DNA of 64,000 nucleotides from Margaritifera margaritifera. Lineage: Eukaryota; Mollusca; Bivalvia; Unionida; Margaritiferidae. The number at the start of each line of letters is the position of its first letter. Within the stretch, counting starts at the first letter, position 1. Below are positions 36,547-45,162 of the stretch, in pieces. The notes under the pieces were generated by a model that saw only the letters and a program-made list of their open reading frames with translations, was not told where the DNA came from and made no database searches. The stretch covers positions 1-64,000 of the forward strand of contig JAQPZY010000273.1 of assembly GCA_029931535.1 (NCBI GenBank). The letters run 5' to 3'. Both the position numbers and the translations under genes were made by a program.

Positions 36547-37141
36547 GTGGCAAAACTGAATGAATGATTTATAATTTTTTACGTATATCGGCCATTCACG
36601 TCAATACCCCCAATGCATGCACATCACGCTTATTCGGGGATTTATACCTGTACATACAAATGGAACCGCTATGTACAGGAATACTGGTGTGCACACTGCG
36701 CACTAATTAATAAAATGTCTGTAGTGGAAAAGGCTGCACGGACTCGGTAATGGAGGCGCGAACGGGAGTACTGAAACGCAATGGATGTACACGATCAAAT
36801 TATGCTCAGTCGGCTACTCGGGCTGTCCCTAAAACCAACTGTGTGTAAGCCACATATTGTAATTAAAGTCAAGCTAACCAGTTTTAACATTTTCCTACTA
36901 GTTATACATTTTGAATTTTGCGTACATAGTGTACTTCTAATTTTCCGAAAATAATAAAATTAATTAAATCTTGGATAAGTGTAACCCATTACTAATTTAG
37001 TGATCGTAATTAGGTAACAATTAAGTGATTATTTTGAACGGTAGTCGAATAGGTTAAATTTTGTTCATTTAAGATAGTTTTAGTCGAAATGGGTTTTCGG
37101 AGCCAAAATGAAAACCCTATAGCAAGTTGAGGCAATTCTCT

Positions 37142-38240
37142 TCAGTCCTTAAAAGGCTGAGGTGTAATCTCTGTTGGTGGATTCATGTAGAGCCTCGGGA
37201 ATTCGGGCGGCTCGAACTTGCGTCTGTAGCGGCCCTTTGAGCTGTCTGAGTCGATAAGGTACGCAACCACTAGCCCATACCGTGACGGACTGGGACGACA
37301 TCTTCCACGACTGCATTTATTCATTTAGTATCAACACAGCTAGCGGGATTGGACACCCGCTGAACGCCTCCCCAAGTGCTCGGATGTTTTCAGCTGCCTT
37401 GGTGAAGCTGGATTTCTGCGTCTCATTTAGAAACCTGTCACACTTTAATCTCTTGGAGCATGCAGAGACTGTCCGGAAGTCTTCTATGTGCTTCCCTATC
37501 TTCCAAGATCTCACCCAGTCCCATGTAGATTTACCTGGTCGTGAAGGTACAACGACACTTGTTGCTTAGGCGTGAGCGATGGCATCTGCGGCTGCTTCTG
37601 TTGCGTTTTCTTTGCCATCGCTCTCATTTCCAGCTGCATTGTCTGTGTTCCCTTTTATGTCACCGGTTGCAGCGCTGCTGGTGGGTGGGGTTTTCTTCTC
37701 TCGGTTTCGTGTCTCCTAGTTACCTCTTGGGACTCTTGATTCCTTTTTCCTTTCTTCCTCTCCTCCTCCCTTCCCTGCCTTGCCCCCTGCTGTACTGGTG
37801 ACGCTGTTGGTGTCGCTGCTGGTGGCATTGAAGTTTGCTTCTTAGCCTCGGGCAATTTCAAAGCTAGGAGTGGCGTTGTTACTGGAGGTGGAGACATTGC
37901 TGGCCTGGACTCGACTGAAGGAGCGCTCGGTATCGACTGAGTCTGCGTAGGTCGCTCTTTCTGTTCTACCTGCGTTTTTCTCCCTCTCCCGGTATTTTTT
38001 TTTTTTTTCGGGGCTGCTTCTACTTATTATATTGTAGTTGGAGTCCTCCTCCCAAATCATCAAAAGAGTTGTTCACCTAGACTGAGCACTTAGGCTCCAC
38101 CCTGATCCAATGCTAAGGCCTTAGCCTTTGATTGCATTCAGGGCCTGGGTAAGTATCATCACTTCCATCGCTAGCTCTATTCTTAGTACGTGTTGCTAGT
38201 TGCTCCGTTAATAGAATGACAAAACTGTTAATCAATCAAA
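37142..38240 (-). pseudogene. Decayed copy of the 39531-40580 gene (unit A)
   Basis: Pieces in several frames parallel unit B: HVLRIELAMEVMILTQALNA (stop inside), MSPPPVTTPLLALKLPEAKK, FTKAAENIRALGEAFSGCPI and IDSDSSKGRYRRKFEPPEFP, ending PQPFKD then stop. Stops, frameshifts and a long A-run near 38000 show decay. The last codons CAG CCT TTT AAG GAC form an imperfect palindrome like that of unit B. Product unknown. Confidence 0.55.
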
Positions 38241-38309
38241 TTTAAATTAACCTCGCGTGCGGCCATTCGGCCATGTGCGAGGATATACCCCCAAATGGGG
38301 AATTAATTT

Positions 38310-38394
38310 GTATGCAAGCACACTATTTAATTTCTCGTCAAGTGGGTTGCTGGGCTGCAAACCCACTTGACGTATTACTGTGTGCACTGCACTC
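38310..38394. repeat. Three-hairpin module, copy 2
   Basis: The central stem is the longest of the four: CGTCAAGTGGGTT (38336-38348) pairs fully with AACCCACTTGACG (38360-38372) around GCTGGGCTGCA. The flanking mini-hairpins (about 38310-38323 and 38380-38394) have mismatches. It lies 5' of unit A on the minus strand. Confidence 0.75.
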
Positions 38395-38399
38395 TATTT

Positions 38400-38866
38400 A
38401 CACACCACTCCCTCGCTGCATGGTTTCCCCACTCTGGGGGTTCATTTAAGGCGCGATATGAATGGAACCACAATGTTTACAGGATTGCGGGTGTGCGCAC
38501 GGCGCACTACTAAATGTCTGGTGTAGCAGGCTGCACGGACTCGGCAAGGAAGTCGCGAAGAGGAACGAAGTACTGAAACGCCATGAACGTACATGATCAA
38601 ATTCTGCCCAGTTAGCTAAGTCGGGCTGTCCCTAAAAGCAATCATGTGTTAACACATGTTTAATTGTGGCAATTACAGTTACAAATTTCTTTATTTATTT
38701 AATTAATCAACTGATTAGATGTAAATTGTGTGTACATAGTGTATGTATTTATTCCAAAAATATTATCAATCCGTGAGTACAAGTTACTCATATAATTTTT
38801 GCACCACGCACATGGCAAAACAGCTTACTTTGTTTGGATTATACTCGTGTTCGGTCATTCGGTAAT
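38400..38866. repeat. Duplicated upstream segment, type a (copy 2)
   Basis: Shares CACCACTCCCTCGCTGCATG, TTTAAGGCGCGATATG and the ACTGAAACGCCATGAACGTA block with neighbouring copies, and the CCGTGAGTACAAGTTACTC block with copy 1. No coding signal. Confidence 0.7.
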
Positions 38867-38968
38867 GGGTGCACCGCACCCTACTTAATTGTTCGTCAGG
38901 TGGGTTGCCGGGCTGCAAACCCACCTGCCGCTTTAATGTGTGCAAAGAACAATGTGCGCAAAGCGCAC
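38867..38968. repeat. Three-hairpin module, copy 3
   Basis: Mini-hairpin GGGTGC-ACC-GCACCC (38867-38881), CTACTTAATT, central stem CAGGTGGGTT (38897-38906) / AACCCACCTG (38918-38927) with loop GCCGGGCTGCA, then mini-hairpin GTGCGC-AAA-GCGCAC (38954-38968). All three stems are perfect yet differ in sequence from the other copies. Confidence 0.8.
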
Positions 38969-39530
38969 TAATACATACCACTCCCTCGCTGCATGTTTTC
39001 CCCACTAATGGGGTACATTTAAGGCGCGATATGGGAGGGTGTGTAAAATTACTTATACCTGTGCATAAGGTTAGAGCCACAATGTTTACAGGTTACATGT
39101 ACTTGAATGGACGTCTGGAGTGGAATGCTGCACGGGCTCGGCATGAGAGGCTCGAAGCGTGACGACAGTACTGAAACGTCATGAACGTACATGATCAAAT
39201 TCTGCCAATAAAGCTAAATCGGGCTGTCCCTAATACCAATTGTCTGTTAGCCACATATTGTAATTAAGCTCATGTATACCAGTTTAAAACAATTTTCCTA
39301 CTCGTAACAATTTGTATAATTTCGTGTACATAATGTACTTTAAATTTTCCGAAAAATAACTTCAAACCGGGTTATTGTAACCCATTATTAATGTTTTGTG
39401 ATCTTACTTAGATATTATCAGGTGGCTTTTAAAACGGTGGTCGAATGGATCGTATTTGCGTATTAATAAAGTTGTTATCGAAATAGTTTTCAAGCCAAAG
39501 TGAAAACCTTGAGGCATTTTGAAAGAATTT

Positions 39531-40580
39531 TTAGCCCTTAAAAGGGCTGGGTACTATCCCTGACAGAGGAAGGGATGCTCGCAGATGTTCAGGCGGCTTT
39601 ATAACCCTTCTTAGGCGGTCTACTGGGCTGCTTGGGTCGATATGGTGAAGCATATCACGATCACTCATCCAATCCTCGTATCGTACGGGGGGGGGGGGGT
39701 CTAGCTGGTGGTGGGCGATCAAATAGTTACAGATCAGCCCTGTTAATGTAACAGGGCTTTCACAGTAAGTTGTCCTCTTTTCTTTGATGCTTGCTACAGC
39801 TTTTTGGATCCGGTTCTTCCTGGTTTTTCCCCCTCCCCTGCTTTCAGGCGCCATAACTGTTCTATGGTCCTCAATGTAGGTTAGGGCTGCATTATGTTCG
39901 TCCCAAATGTTGTCACCCGCTTCCACGTTCACGGACATATGAGAGATATATTGCCATGCTTGTTGGTGGAGCGTAGCGGTTGACTTTTTCCGCTCTCTGC
40001 TGGCTGGGTGTTGGAGTGGGCAGTGGTGTTGGTGGTGATGGTGACGAGTCCTTCCTCCCTTCCGCCGCTTTCTTTCGTCACCCCGTCCTTTTCTAATCCT
40101 TCTTCTTCTCCTCCGTTGTCTTCCTTATAGGCTCTGCCCCCTGTATCCCAGCTACAGATGTTGCCGCTGGGAGTGGAGTTTGCGTCCTAGCCTCGGGCAA
40201 TTTCGAGGCTAGGAGTGGCGTTGTTATTGGAGGTGGAGATATTGCTATCCTGGGTTCCAATGAGGGGGGAGGGGGGACGCTCGGTATTGGTTGAGTCTGC
40301 GTAGATTGCTGCTTCTGTCGATCCTGCGGTTTTCCTTCCTGTCCCGGTCTTCTTTAGGGGCTTCTTCTATTGCTTCTGTCGTTGCAATCCCCCTCCTATA
40401 TAAGAAGAAGGATGGCCCTTCTTGCTTGTTCCCTTAGGCTCCACCCTGATGCAATACTAAGGCCTAAACCTTGTAATGCATTCAGGACCTGGGGCGGTAT
40501 CATGACTTCCATCTCTAGCTTTAGTACTGCTACGTGTTGCTTGTTGCTCTGTCTAACTGAGAAGCGCAGCCAGTTTTGAC
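39531..40580 (-). CDS. Unrecognised duplicated gene, unit B (better preserved copy)
   Basis: The 3' part (39531-39938) is open for 135 codons with IQKAVASIKEKRTTYCESPV, YLIAHHQLDPPPPVRYEDWM and HHIDPSSPVDRLRRVIKPPE, ending SPFKG. The 5' part (about 40390-40580) reads NWLRFSVRQSNKQHVAVLKL, EMEVMIPPQVLNALQ and GLGLSIASGWSLREQARRAI. Between them ISPPPITTPLLASKLPEA lies in a different frame. Either introns join these or the gene is frameshifted. The tandem copy (unit A) conserves all parts, so the locus was coding at duplication. No family recognised. Confidence 0.5.
39533..39548 (-). terminator. Palindrome at gene end, histone-stem-loop-like
   Basis: The minus strand reads AGCCCT-TTTA-AGGGCT. 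The geometry (6-bp stem, 4-base loop starting TTT) resembles the histone 3' hairpin. But it overlaps the last five codons and stop of the gene and lacks the ACCCA tail, so its role is uncertain. Confidence 0.4.
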
Positions 40581-40941
40581 AAAGCTATTTTATGGTTCTC
40601 AAAAAAAGTTTCGTTTGATGTGCTATGTTAATGATGCCTTGAAGTAATTGATGTGCTGTCAAAGTAAAACATTTTAACATTTCTCTGACTCTAGCTTCTA
40701 ACAAAATGTGAACGTATTTGTGCATTTTGTTCGCGACTGTTGGCATACAGTCCACGAATCAATTTGGCAGGAAGATGAGATATAAAGGGAGTAATGTTGA
40801 ATACTGTTAGAATGAAAAGAAGTGAATTATGCTTTTATAGTGGGGTTTTTTTTAGACAGACGATAACGAAGAAGGTGACGAGCAAATAACTGGCCCTCCT
40901 TCTTGACGCCAAGCGTGAAACAAATTTGTGCGAAATCTCAC
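40581..40941. other. No recognised feature
   Basis: AT-rich spacer between unit B and the ATPase pseudogene; no stem-loop follows the ATPase stop. Confidence 0.4.
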
Positions 40942-41553
40942 CTAATCGGAAGTGGTAATTTTTAAATCGATGAGTAAATACTCATGTGGAAATTGAGTTG
41001 CATCGTCATACGCATAATTGAGCCGTGATGTTCTGAACTGTTTAGCTAACATTTGCACTTGAGATTTGTCTCTTGGACTTTTTAACAACGCCACATAATG
41101 TGCATAGAGACTGATGTTGAGATGCGCTTTACTTTGTTGAAATAAATTGTGAGTAATGTAAATAATACTAGCTTTGTGATGGTGTCCTTTTCGTGTAAAC
41201 GAGAGTTTAATTTCTTCTTCGTTTTCTCCTAACATGTCATCAAAGATGACGAGATGTGTTTGAATAAAGTTAAACACGAGAGGAATGCATTCTACAAACG
41301 AAATGGATTCTCCTGGACTTTCTAGGAGTAACGTATACGACGATTATCACTCTTTGTAACACAACACAACACGTTGTGGAGGACGATCAAACAATTTGGA
41401 TTTGTGTTCGATCAAATGTTTGACAAATTTGGTTTTGCCTGAACCACTTAGTCCAGCAATCAGCATGTTAAAGGAATGGCGAAGGTACAGTGCCTCCCAA
41501 TTTTGACGATCTAATTTTTCGTCAATCACTTTGCGAACGGATGATGCAGCCAT
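40942..41553 (-). pseudogene. Polinton-type genome-packaging ATPase (FtsK/HerA-like), broken
   Basis: From ATG at 41553 the frame has the Walker A motif GLSGSGKT (residues 34-41) and reaches VVLCYKE. Two consecutive stops (TGA TAA, about 41345-41350) follow. The same frame then resumes through Walker B HLVIFDDML and ASIIYITHNLF..ISLYAHYVALLKSPRDKSQV, the sensor region typical of Polinton/adintovirus and A32-like packaging ATPases. Total length is near 203 codons, so the whole family core is present in one frame. Known role: motor that loads DNA into capsids. The stops may be real decay or readthrough; decay is more likely. Confidence 0.85.
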
Positions 41554-42529
41554 AACAATGGTGTTTAGAATTATGAGATTTCATCAACGACACAAGACAT
41601 TTTATACACGTTCAATGTTTTTCTTGTCATGGTAGTGTACCATATCAAAAACATATTTACATTTCAAAGTCAGTGTACAAAAATAAAACACGAAAACAAA
41701 TGAGACATAAATCACTTCATACACAAATACGGCACAAATTAGAATCACCAAAACTTCATATAAACAGGTAAGATTATAACATTCTCGATCTATCTGTGTC
41801 AAAAATTAGAATCACCAAAACTGTATATAAACAGGTAAGATTACAACATTCTCGATCTATCTGCGTCACATTTAATCCATGTAAACGCTCTGGCGTTCTA
41901 GTCTCTGTAGAATTCATCTGCCCTAAGCTATCCGTGTTACGACTGGGGGTAAATGTAACAAAAGAAAGAACGACTCAAACAAGCTTTCACAATTTCTAAA
42001 ATACAAATTTAATTTCCTAAAATATTAAATATTTTAAACAAACAAAGTGAAAGAATTAAAAATAACTTACAGTTTAGAATTTCCTTAATTAGTTCTAAAT
42101 TGTCCAATACACTTCAATAATCCAGAAGTTAATCCAAATTATTCCAAATGAATGAATGTTCCGAATGAAAGATTGTTCCGAATTAATGGGTCTGGGATAA
42201 TCTGATGATTTTCAGTTCTAAATCCAAAATATTAATAATCCCAGGTAAACTCCTGTGAATGTAGAGTATTGTTAAGTTCCTTGAACAATAGCACTTAAAT
42301 CCAAAATGTACTATGTAGAGAATAGATTTTCCACTAGCTGATTTTACAAACAATATATAAACTTCTTCTATAACTCTGTGATCTGAAGAACTGCTAAAGA
42401 ATGAGGAACGCAGTGATTAAATATCATTATACACCAATCTGCTGCGCAAAAGCTAATTAAAATCTCTAGTACTACGTTCTAGCACTATCAGTAGTTGTGG
42501 AGGTGGGGTATTGAGGACAGGGGCGCACT
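41554..42529. other. Upstream of ATPase; 67-bp tandem duplication and spacer
   Basis: A 67-bp unit (ATTAGAATCACCAAAACT..TATAAACAGGTAAGATTA..) is repeated at 41738 and 41805 and holds TATA-like AT boxes, about 200 bp upstream of the ATPase start on the minus strand. The remainder to 42529 is AT-rich with no recognised gene. Confidence 0.6.
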
Positions 42530-42750
42530 CTGGGTACAAACGGGAATTTAGCATAGCGGGGGCACTTGGGGCACAAACGGGAATTTAACATAGCGGGGGC
42601 ACTTGGGGTACAAACGGGAATTTAACATGGCGGGGGTCTCTCTGGGTACAAACGGGAATGGAACATGGCGGGGGGGCACTTGAGGTACAAACGGAAATTT
42701 AGCATTGGGGGGCCCTTGGGGCACAAACGGAAAAAAAAATGGAACATGGC
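42530..42750. repeat. Tandem repeat with GGGTACAAACGGGAATTTAG core
   Basis: About five copies of a roughly 45-bp unit containing GGCACTTGGGG(C/T)ACAAACGG and (A/T)AACATGGCGGGG. It lies just past the 3' end of the 42816-43403 gene. Confidence 0.85.
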
Positions 42751-42788
42751 AATCATGGAAAAAATTAAATTTTTCTTGAAAAATGGGT

Positions 42789-42804
42789 GGCCCTGAAAAG
42801 GGCC
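42789..42804 (-). terminator. Histone-type mRNA 3' stem-loop
   Basis: The minus strand reads CCAAT-GGCCCT-TTTC-AGGGCC-ACCCAT, then TTTTCAAGAAAAATT. This matches the metazoan histone consensus (GGYYYU, UHUH loop, ARRRCC, ACCCA) at every position, with a purine-rich CAAGAAAAA downstream element in the place expected for U7 snRNA pairing. It starts 11 bases after the stop codon of the 42816-43403 gene. Known: such ends are cut, not polyadenylated, and tie expression to S phase. Confidence 0.85.
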
Positions 42805-42815
42805 ATTGGAGAGGA

Positions 42816-43403
42816 TTACTTTTTCCTCCAACATTGAGTCAGGAAGCCTAGGAAGGTGTGGGTCTTTTTCTTTGGGAGTGGTGGTGGATTGGGCAGCCAG
42901 TCGGGATGTTCCATACGTCTGAACTTATCCTGGATTTTCATCCAGTTTAAATTCAGGCGTTGAAATTCCTTTTCTTTCCTGGCTTGCTCCTTTTGACTTC
43001 TTTCAAGAGCCCACAAGATCTTAATGTGGGCTACTTCTTGCTCCAAAACTTTTCTTAATAATAATTTTGTCATGTGAAGATTTATCTCTTCACGCCTGAC
43101 GCTACTGGCGGGTGGATAGATCCAACAATCTTCCTTCACTTGGTGTAGGAAGTATTCCACCCCATCCAGTAAGTCGAGGGCTAATTTGACAAATCCCACA
43201 CGACAAGGAACCGAAGAAGTCTTTTGGGTTTCCTCCACCAAGACATCCTTCACCAACCTCCTCGCTGAAGTCAAAGCGGCTAGTTGGCTGGTGACGTATG
43301 GCTTGGTGGCAGGATATCTCCACCAACACTCCAACCTTTCCACCAAAGACTCCACACCCACCATCACATCCCAGGCTTCCTGCAATAATTCGATCGTATT
43401 CAT
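42816..43403 (-). CDS. Unrecognised 195-residue helical protein with histone-type 3' end
   Basis: Intact frame from ATG at 43403 to TAA. N-terminal two-thirds looks alpha-helical (RRLVKDVLVEETQ, VKLALDLLDGVEYFLHQVKE), then a charged helix (QKEQARKEKEFQRLNLNWMK) and a Pro/basic tail (PNPPPLPKKK). A TATA-like box lies about 45 bp upstream in a shared promoter block, and a histone-type stem-loop follows. A decayed paralogue lies at 35000-35500. No domain recognised. Core promoter, frame and 3' signal together support a real gene. Confidence 0.75.
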   Translation of the reverse strand: MNTIELLQEAWDVMVGVESLVERLECWWRYPATKPYVTSQLAALTSARRLVKDVLVEETQKTSSVPCRVGFVKLALDLLDGVEYFLHQVKEDCWIYPPASSVRREEINLHMTKLLLRKVLEQEVAHIKILWALERSQKEQARKEKEFQRLNLNWMKIQDKFRRMEHPDWLPNPPPLPKKKTHTFLGFLTQCWRKK

Positions 43404-43444
43404 TCTTCAGTTGAAGTGTGAATGGTGCGACTGTGGAAGACGAC

Positions 43445-43485
43445 GCTTTATATGCTCTAAGCGCGGACGTGAAGGAAAACATCCC
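43445..43485 (-). promoter_or_regulatory. Shared promoter block, copy P1
   Basis: The minus strand reads GGATGTTTTCCTTCACGTCC-GCGCTTAGAGCATATAAAGC. The TATAAA centre is about 46 bp from the ATG at 43403, leaving room for a start site 25-30 bp downstream of TATA. The same block precedes the next gene and the 46.2 kb repeat locus. Confidence 0.75.
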
Positions 43486-43489
43486 TTTT

Positions 43490-43700
43490 TCCAAAAACAT
43501 AAATTTTTTATCAAACACAATCAAACACACACCACACCATCCATTTTTTTTTTTTTAAAATCAAAACACACACCACAACATCCATTTTTTAAAATTTTTT
43601 TATCAAACACACACCACACCATCCATTTTTAAAATTTTTATCAAACACACAAACACACTCTATACAAACACACTCTAAAAACACATATATGGGAATCATG
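43490..43700. repeat. Short tandem repeat ATCAAACACACACCACACCATCC-type
   Basis: Several copies of TTTTATCAAACACACACCAC and ACCATCCATTTTTT in the spacer between two minus-strand genes. A sister array lies at 44255-44470 and traces near 46690. Confidence 0.8.
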
Positions 43701-43728
43701 AAAATTAATCTTTTCTTGATTAATGGAT

Positions 43729-43744
43729 GGCCCTGAAAAGGGCC
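43729..43744 (-). terminator. Histone-type mRNA 3' stem-loop
   Basis: The minus strand reads AAAC-GGCCCT-TTTC-AGGGCC-ATCCATT, followed after six bases by CAAGAAAAGA, a good histone downstream element. It begins 23 bases past the stop of the 43768-44034 gene. Stem and loop are perfect; the tail is ATCCA instead of ACCCA. Confidence 0.85.
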
Positions 43745-43767
43745 GTTTGGGTTTTTTTTGGTGCAAT

Positions 43768-44034
43768 CTAGAGGTGCGGGCACCTCCCTGGCTTAGCCCG
43801 ACAAGCGGGACAGCTTCCCCTCCATGTTTCTGCACTCATGCAGCGCTTGGTGTTGTGAATGATAAACGGAGGATGGTCCGCTTCAGACTCCCAATTTTCC
43901 TCCATCATCAGGTGGGGTCTAATGGGGATATTCTTCTCCCTCTCCTCCTTCTCCTTCTTCTCCAAGTCGCGGAGAAGATGCCAGGCCACCTCGAGATAGA
44001 CTTGGACCTGTCTGACGGTCTCAGTTTTGTTCAT
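43768..44034 (-). CDS. Unrecognised 88-residue protein with CxxC and histone-type 3' end
   Basis: ATG at 44034. The N-terminal helix TVRQVQVYLEVAWHLLRDLE and a charged EKKEKEEREK stretch lead to ENWESEADHPPF and a C-terminal Cys cluster, GSCPACRAKPGRC. The end is conserved in the decayed copy at 35000-35500 (MCPCCRAGPERC), which argues for past selection. It has the shared promoter block about 48 bp upstream, two CRE-like sites farther up, and a histone-type stem-loop after the stop. The Cys cluster might bind zinc; function unknown. Confidence 0.7.
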   Translation of the reverse strand: MNKTETVRQVQVYLEVAWHLLRDLEKKEKEEREKNIPIRPHLMMEENWESEADHPPFIIHNTKRCMSAETWRGSCPACRAKPGRCPHL

Positions 44035-44075
44035 TCTGTTGAATAAATAGGGTAGCTCGACTAGGGAAGGCGTTG

Positions 44076-44117
44076 TTTTAATATACTAGAAGCGCGGACG
44101 TGAAGGAAAACATCCTT
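44076..44117 (-). promoter_or_regulatory. Shared promoter block, copy P2
   Basis: The minus strand reads GGATGTTTTCCTTCACGTCC-GCGCTTCTAGTATATTAAAAC. The first 26 bases are identical to P1 and the TATA-like box lies at the same distance from the ATG (44034). Confidence 0.75.
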
Positions 44118-44152
44118 ACACCTAAAAAAACATTACCCCCACTACCCGCGTC

Positions 44153-44174
44153 TGACGTCATCCCTATGACGTCA
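44153..44174. promoter_or_regulatory. Pair of palindromic CRE sites
   Basis: Two exact TGACGTCA octamers at 44153-44160 and 44167-44174, 14 bp apart, upstream of P2. TGACGTCA is the full CREB/ATF site; a pair this close is unlikely by chance, but use is unproven. Confidence 0.55.
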
Positions 44175-44254
44175 TTCGAGGCTTCGCGGATTTTGCATTC
44201 CATCACCCCTTATCCAAAAACCACAGACCCAGTGCGCGGACCTAAAAGAAAATA

Positions 44255-44475
44255 CTTTTGATAAAAAACACATACACACCCTACATACAAATTTTTATTT
44301 TTTATTTTTTATCAAACACACACCACACTATCCTTTTTTTTTATTTTTTATATATTTTTTTATCAAACACAAACATACAATCCTTTTTTTTTTTTAATCA
44401 AACACACACCACACTATCCTTTTTTATATTTTTTTATCAAACACAAACACACACTCTCTATACAAACATTATTTT
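44255..44475. repeat. Short tandem repeat TATCAAACACACACCACACTATCC-type
   Basis: Sister array of 43490-43700 with the same CAAACACAxACCACACxATCCTTTTT unit, in the spacer between P2 and the stem-loop of the next gene. Confidence 0.8.
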
Positions 44476-44580
44476 TTTGGGGGGAAAGGGATTTTTTGAT
44501 TTGGAGTGGGTAAAGACAAAACACACAAACACATATACATGGCAATGTAAGAGTGGTTATCTTTTTCTAGAGATCTGGGT

Positions 44581-44596
44581 GGCCCTGAAAAGGACC
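44581..44596 (-). terminator. Histone-type mRNA 3' stem-loop (one G-U pair)
   Basis: The minus strand reads AAC-GGTCCT-TTTC-AGGGCC-ACCCAG, then AGAAAAAGATAA downstream. The stem has one G-U wobble; loop and ACCCA tail are canonical. It starts 22 bases past the stop of the 44618-45139 gene. Confidence 0.82.
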
Positions 44597-44617
44597 GTTG
44601 GGGTTAAGAAGTTATGT

Positions 44618-45139
44618 TTAACTTCTAGTTGCGGCAGCAGTAGCCGTAGCAGCTGCAGCAGGGCGGCCACGTTTGGCCACTGGTCTCACGTTTTTAAGAC
44701 AAGGTCTCTTTCTGGTGAAAGAGAAGGCAAACTCCTCACAATCTATCTTACAGTTGACTTCTCCGTCGGGTACTTTCATCGACTGCAAGAGTTGGAGCTG
44801 CTGCTGTTGTTGTTGTTGTTGTTGTCTTTGCTGCTGCTGTTGCTGCGGCTGCTGTAGTCTTTGTCTCTCCTCCCATTCTGTTCTGTCCCTGATGATTTCT
44901 TCCCTCAGGACTTCTTCCACCAGATCATGAGCCATTTGTAGGAAGATCATTGTCTTTCTCTCAGGGTTGGTCTCCATCAAATGATGCTTCACCCTCTGCA
45001 TATTCACCATAGCGTCGTTCAGTTTGCTTATCTTGGCTGCTGCCATCTTCTTGAAGTGTTGTTGAGATCTTGACGAGTCAACGAGAGTGACTACACTGTT
45101 CGTTCGTTCGTTCGTTTGATTAACGACGTGTGCGGCCAT
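44618..45139 (-). CDS. Unrecognised Gln-rich basic protein with AT-hook-like motif
   Basis: 173 codons from ATG at 45139. The first 80 residues include MVNMQRVKHHLMETNPERKT and MAHDLVEEVLREEIIRDR, helical and reminiscent of the neighbouring 42816-43403 protein. A Gln tract follows (from a CAG/CAA run near 44800-44860), then KVPDGEVNCKIDCEEFAF, and a basic tail with KRGRP (AT-hook core) and an Ala/Thr run. A DNA-binding role is possible but inferred. A histone-type stem-loop follows; a three-hairpin module instead of the shared P block lies just upstream. Confidence 0.7.
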   Translation of the reverse strand: MAAHVVNQTNERTNSVVTLVDSSRSQQHFKKMAAAKISKLNDAMVNMQRVKHHLMETNPERKTMIFLQMAHDLVEEVLREEIIRDRTEWEERQRLQQPQQQQQQRQQQQQQQQQLQLLQSMKVPDGEVNCKIDCEEFAFSFTRKRPCLKNVRPVAKRGRPAAAATATAAATRS

Positions 45140-45162
45140 TCGGCCATTTACGTCGAGTTAAT

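Noticed and set aside
43186..43632. Plus-strand 148-codon open frame
   Set aside because: Antisense to the 42816-43403 gene and running into simple repeats; the minus-strand gene has promoter and 3' signals.
44258..44857. Plus-strand 199-codon open frame
   Set aside because: Runs through tandem repeats, T-rich tracts and the antisense of the Gln tract; composition is low-complexity.
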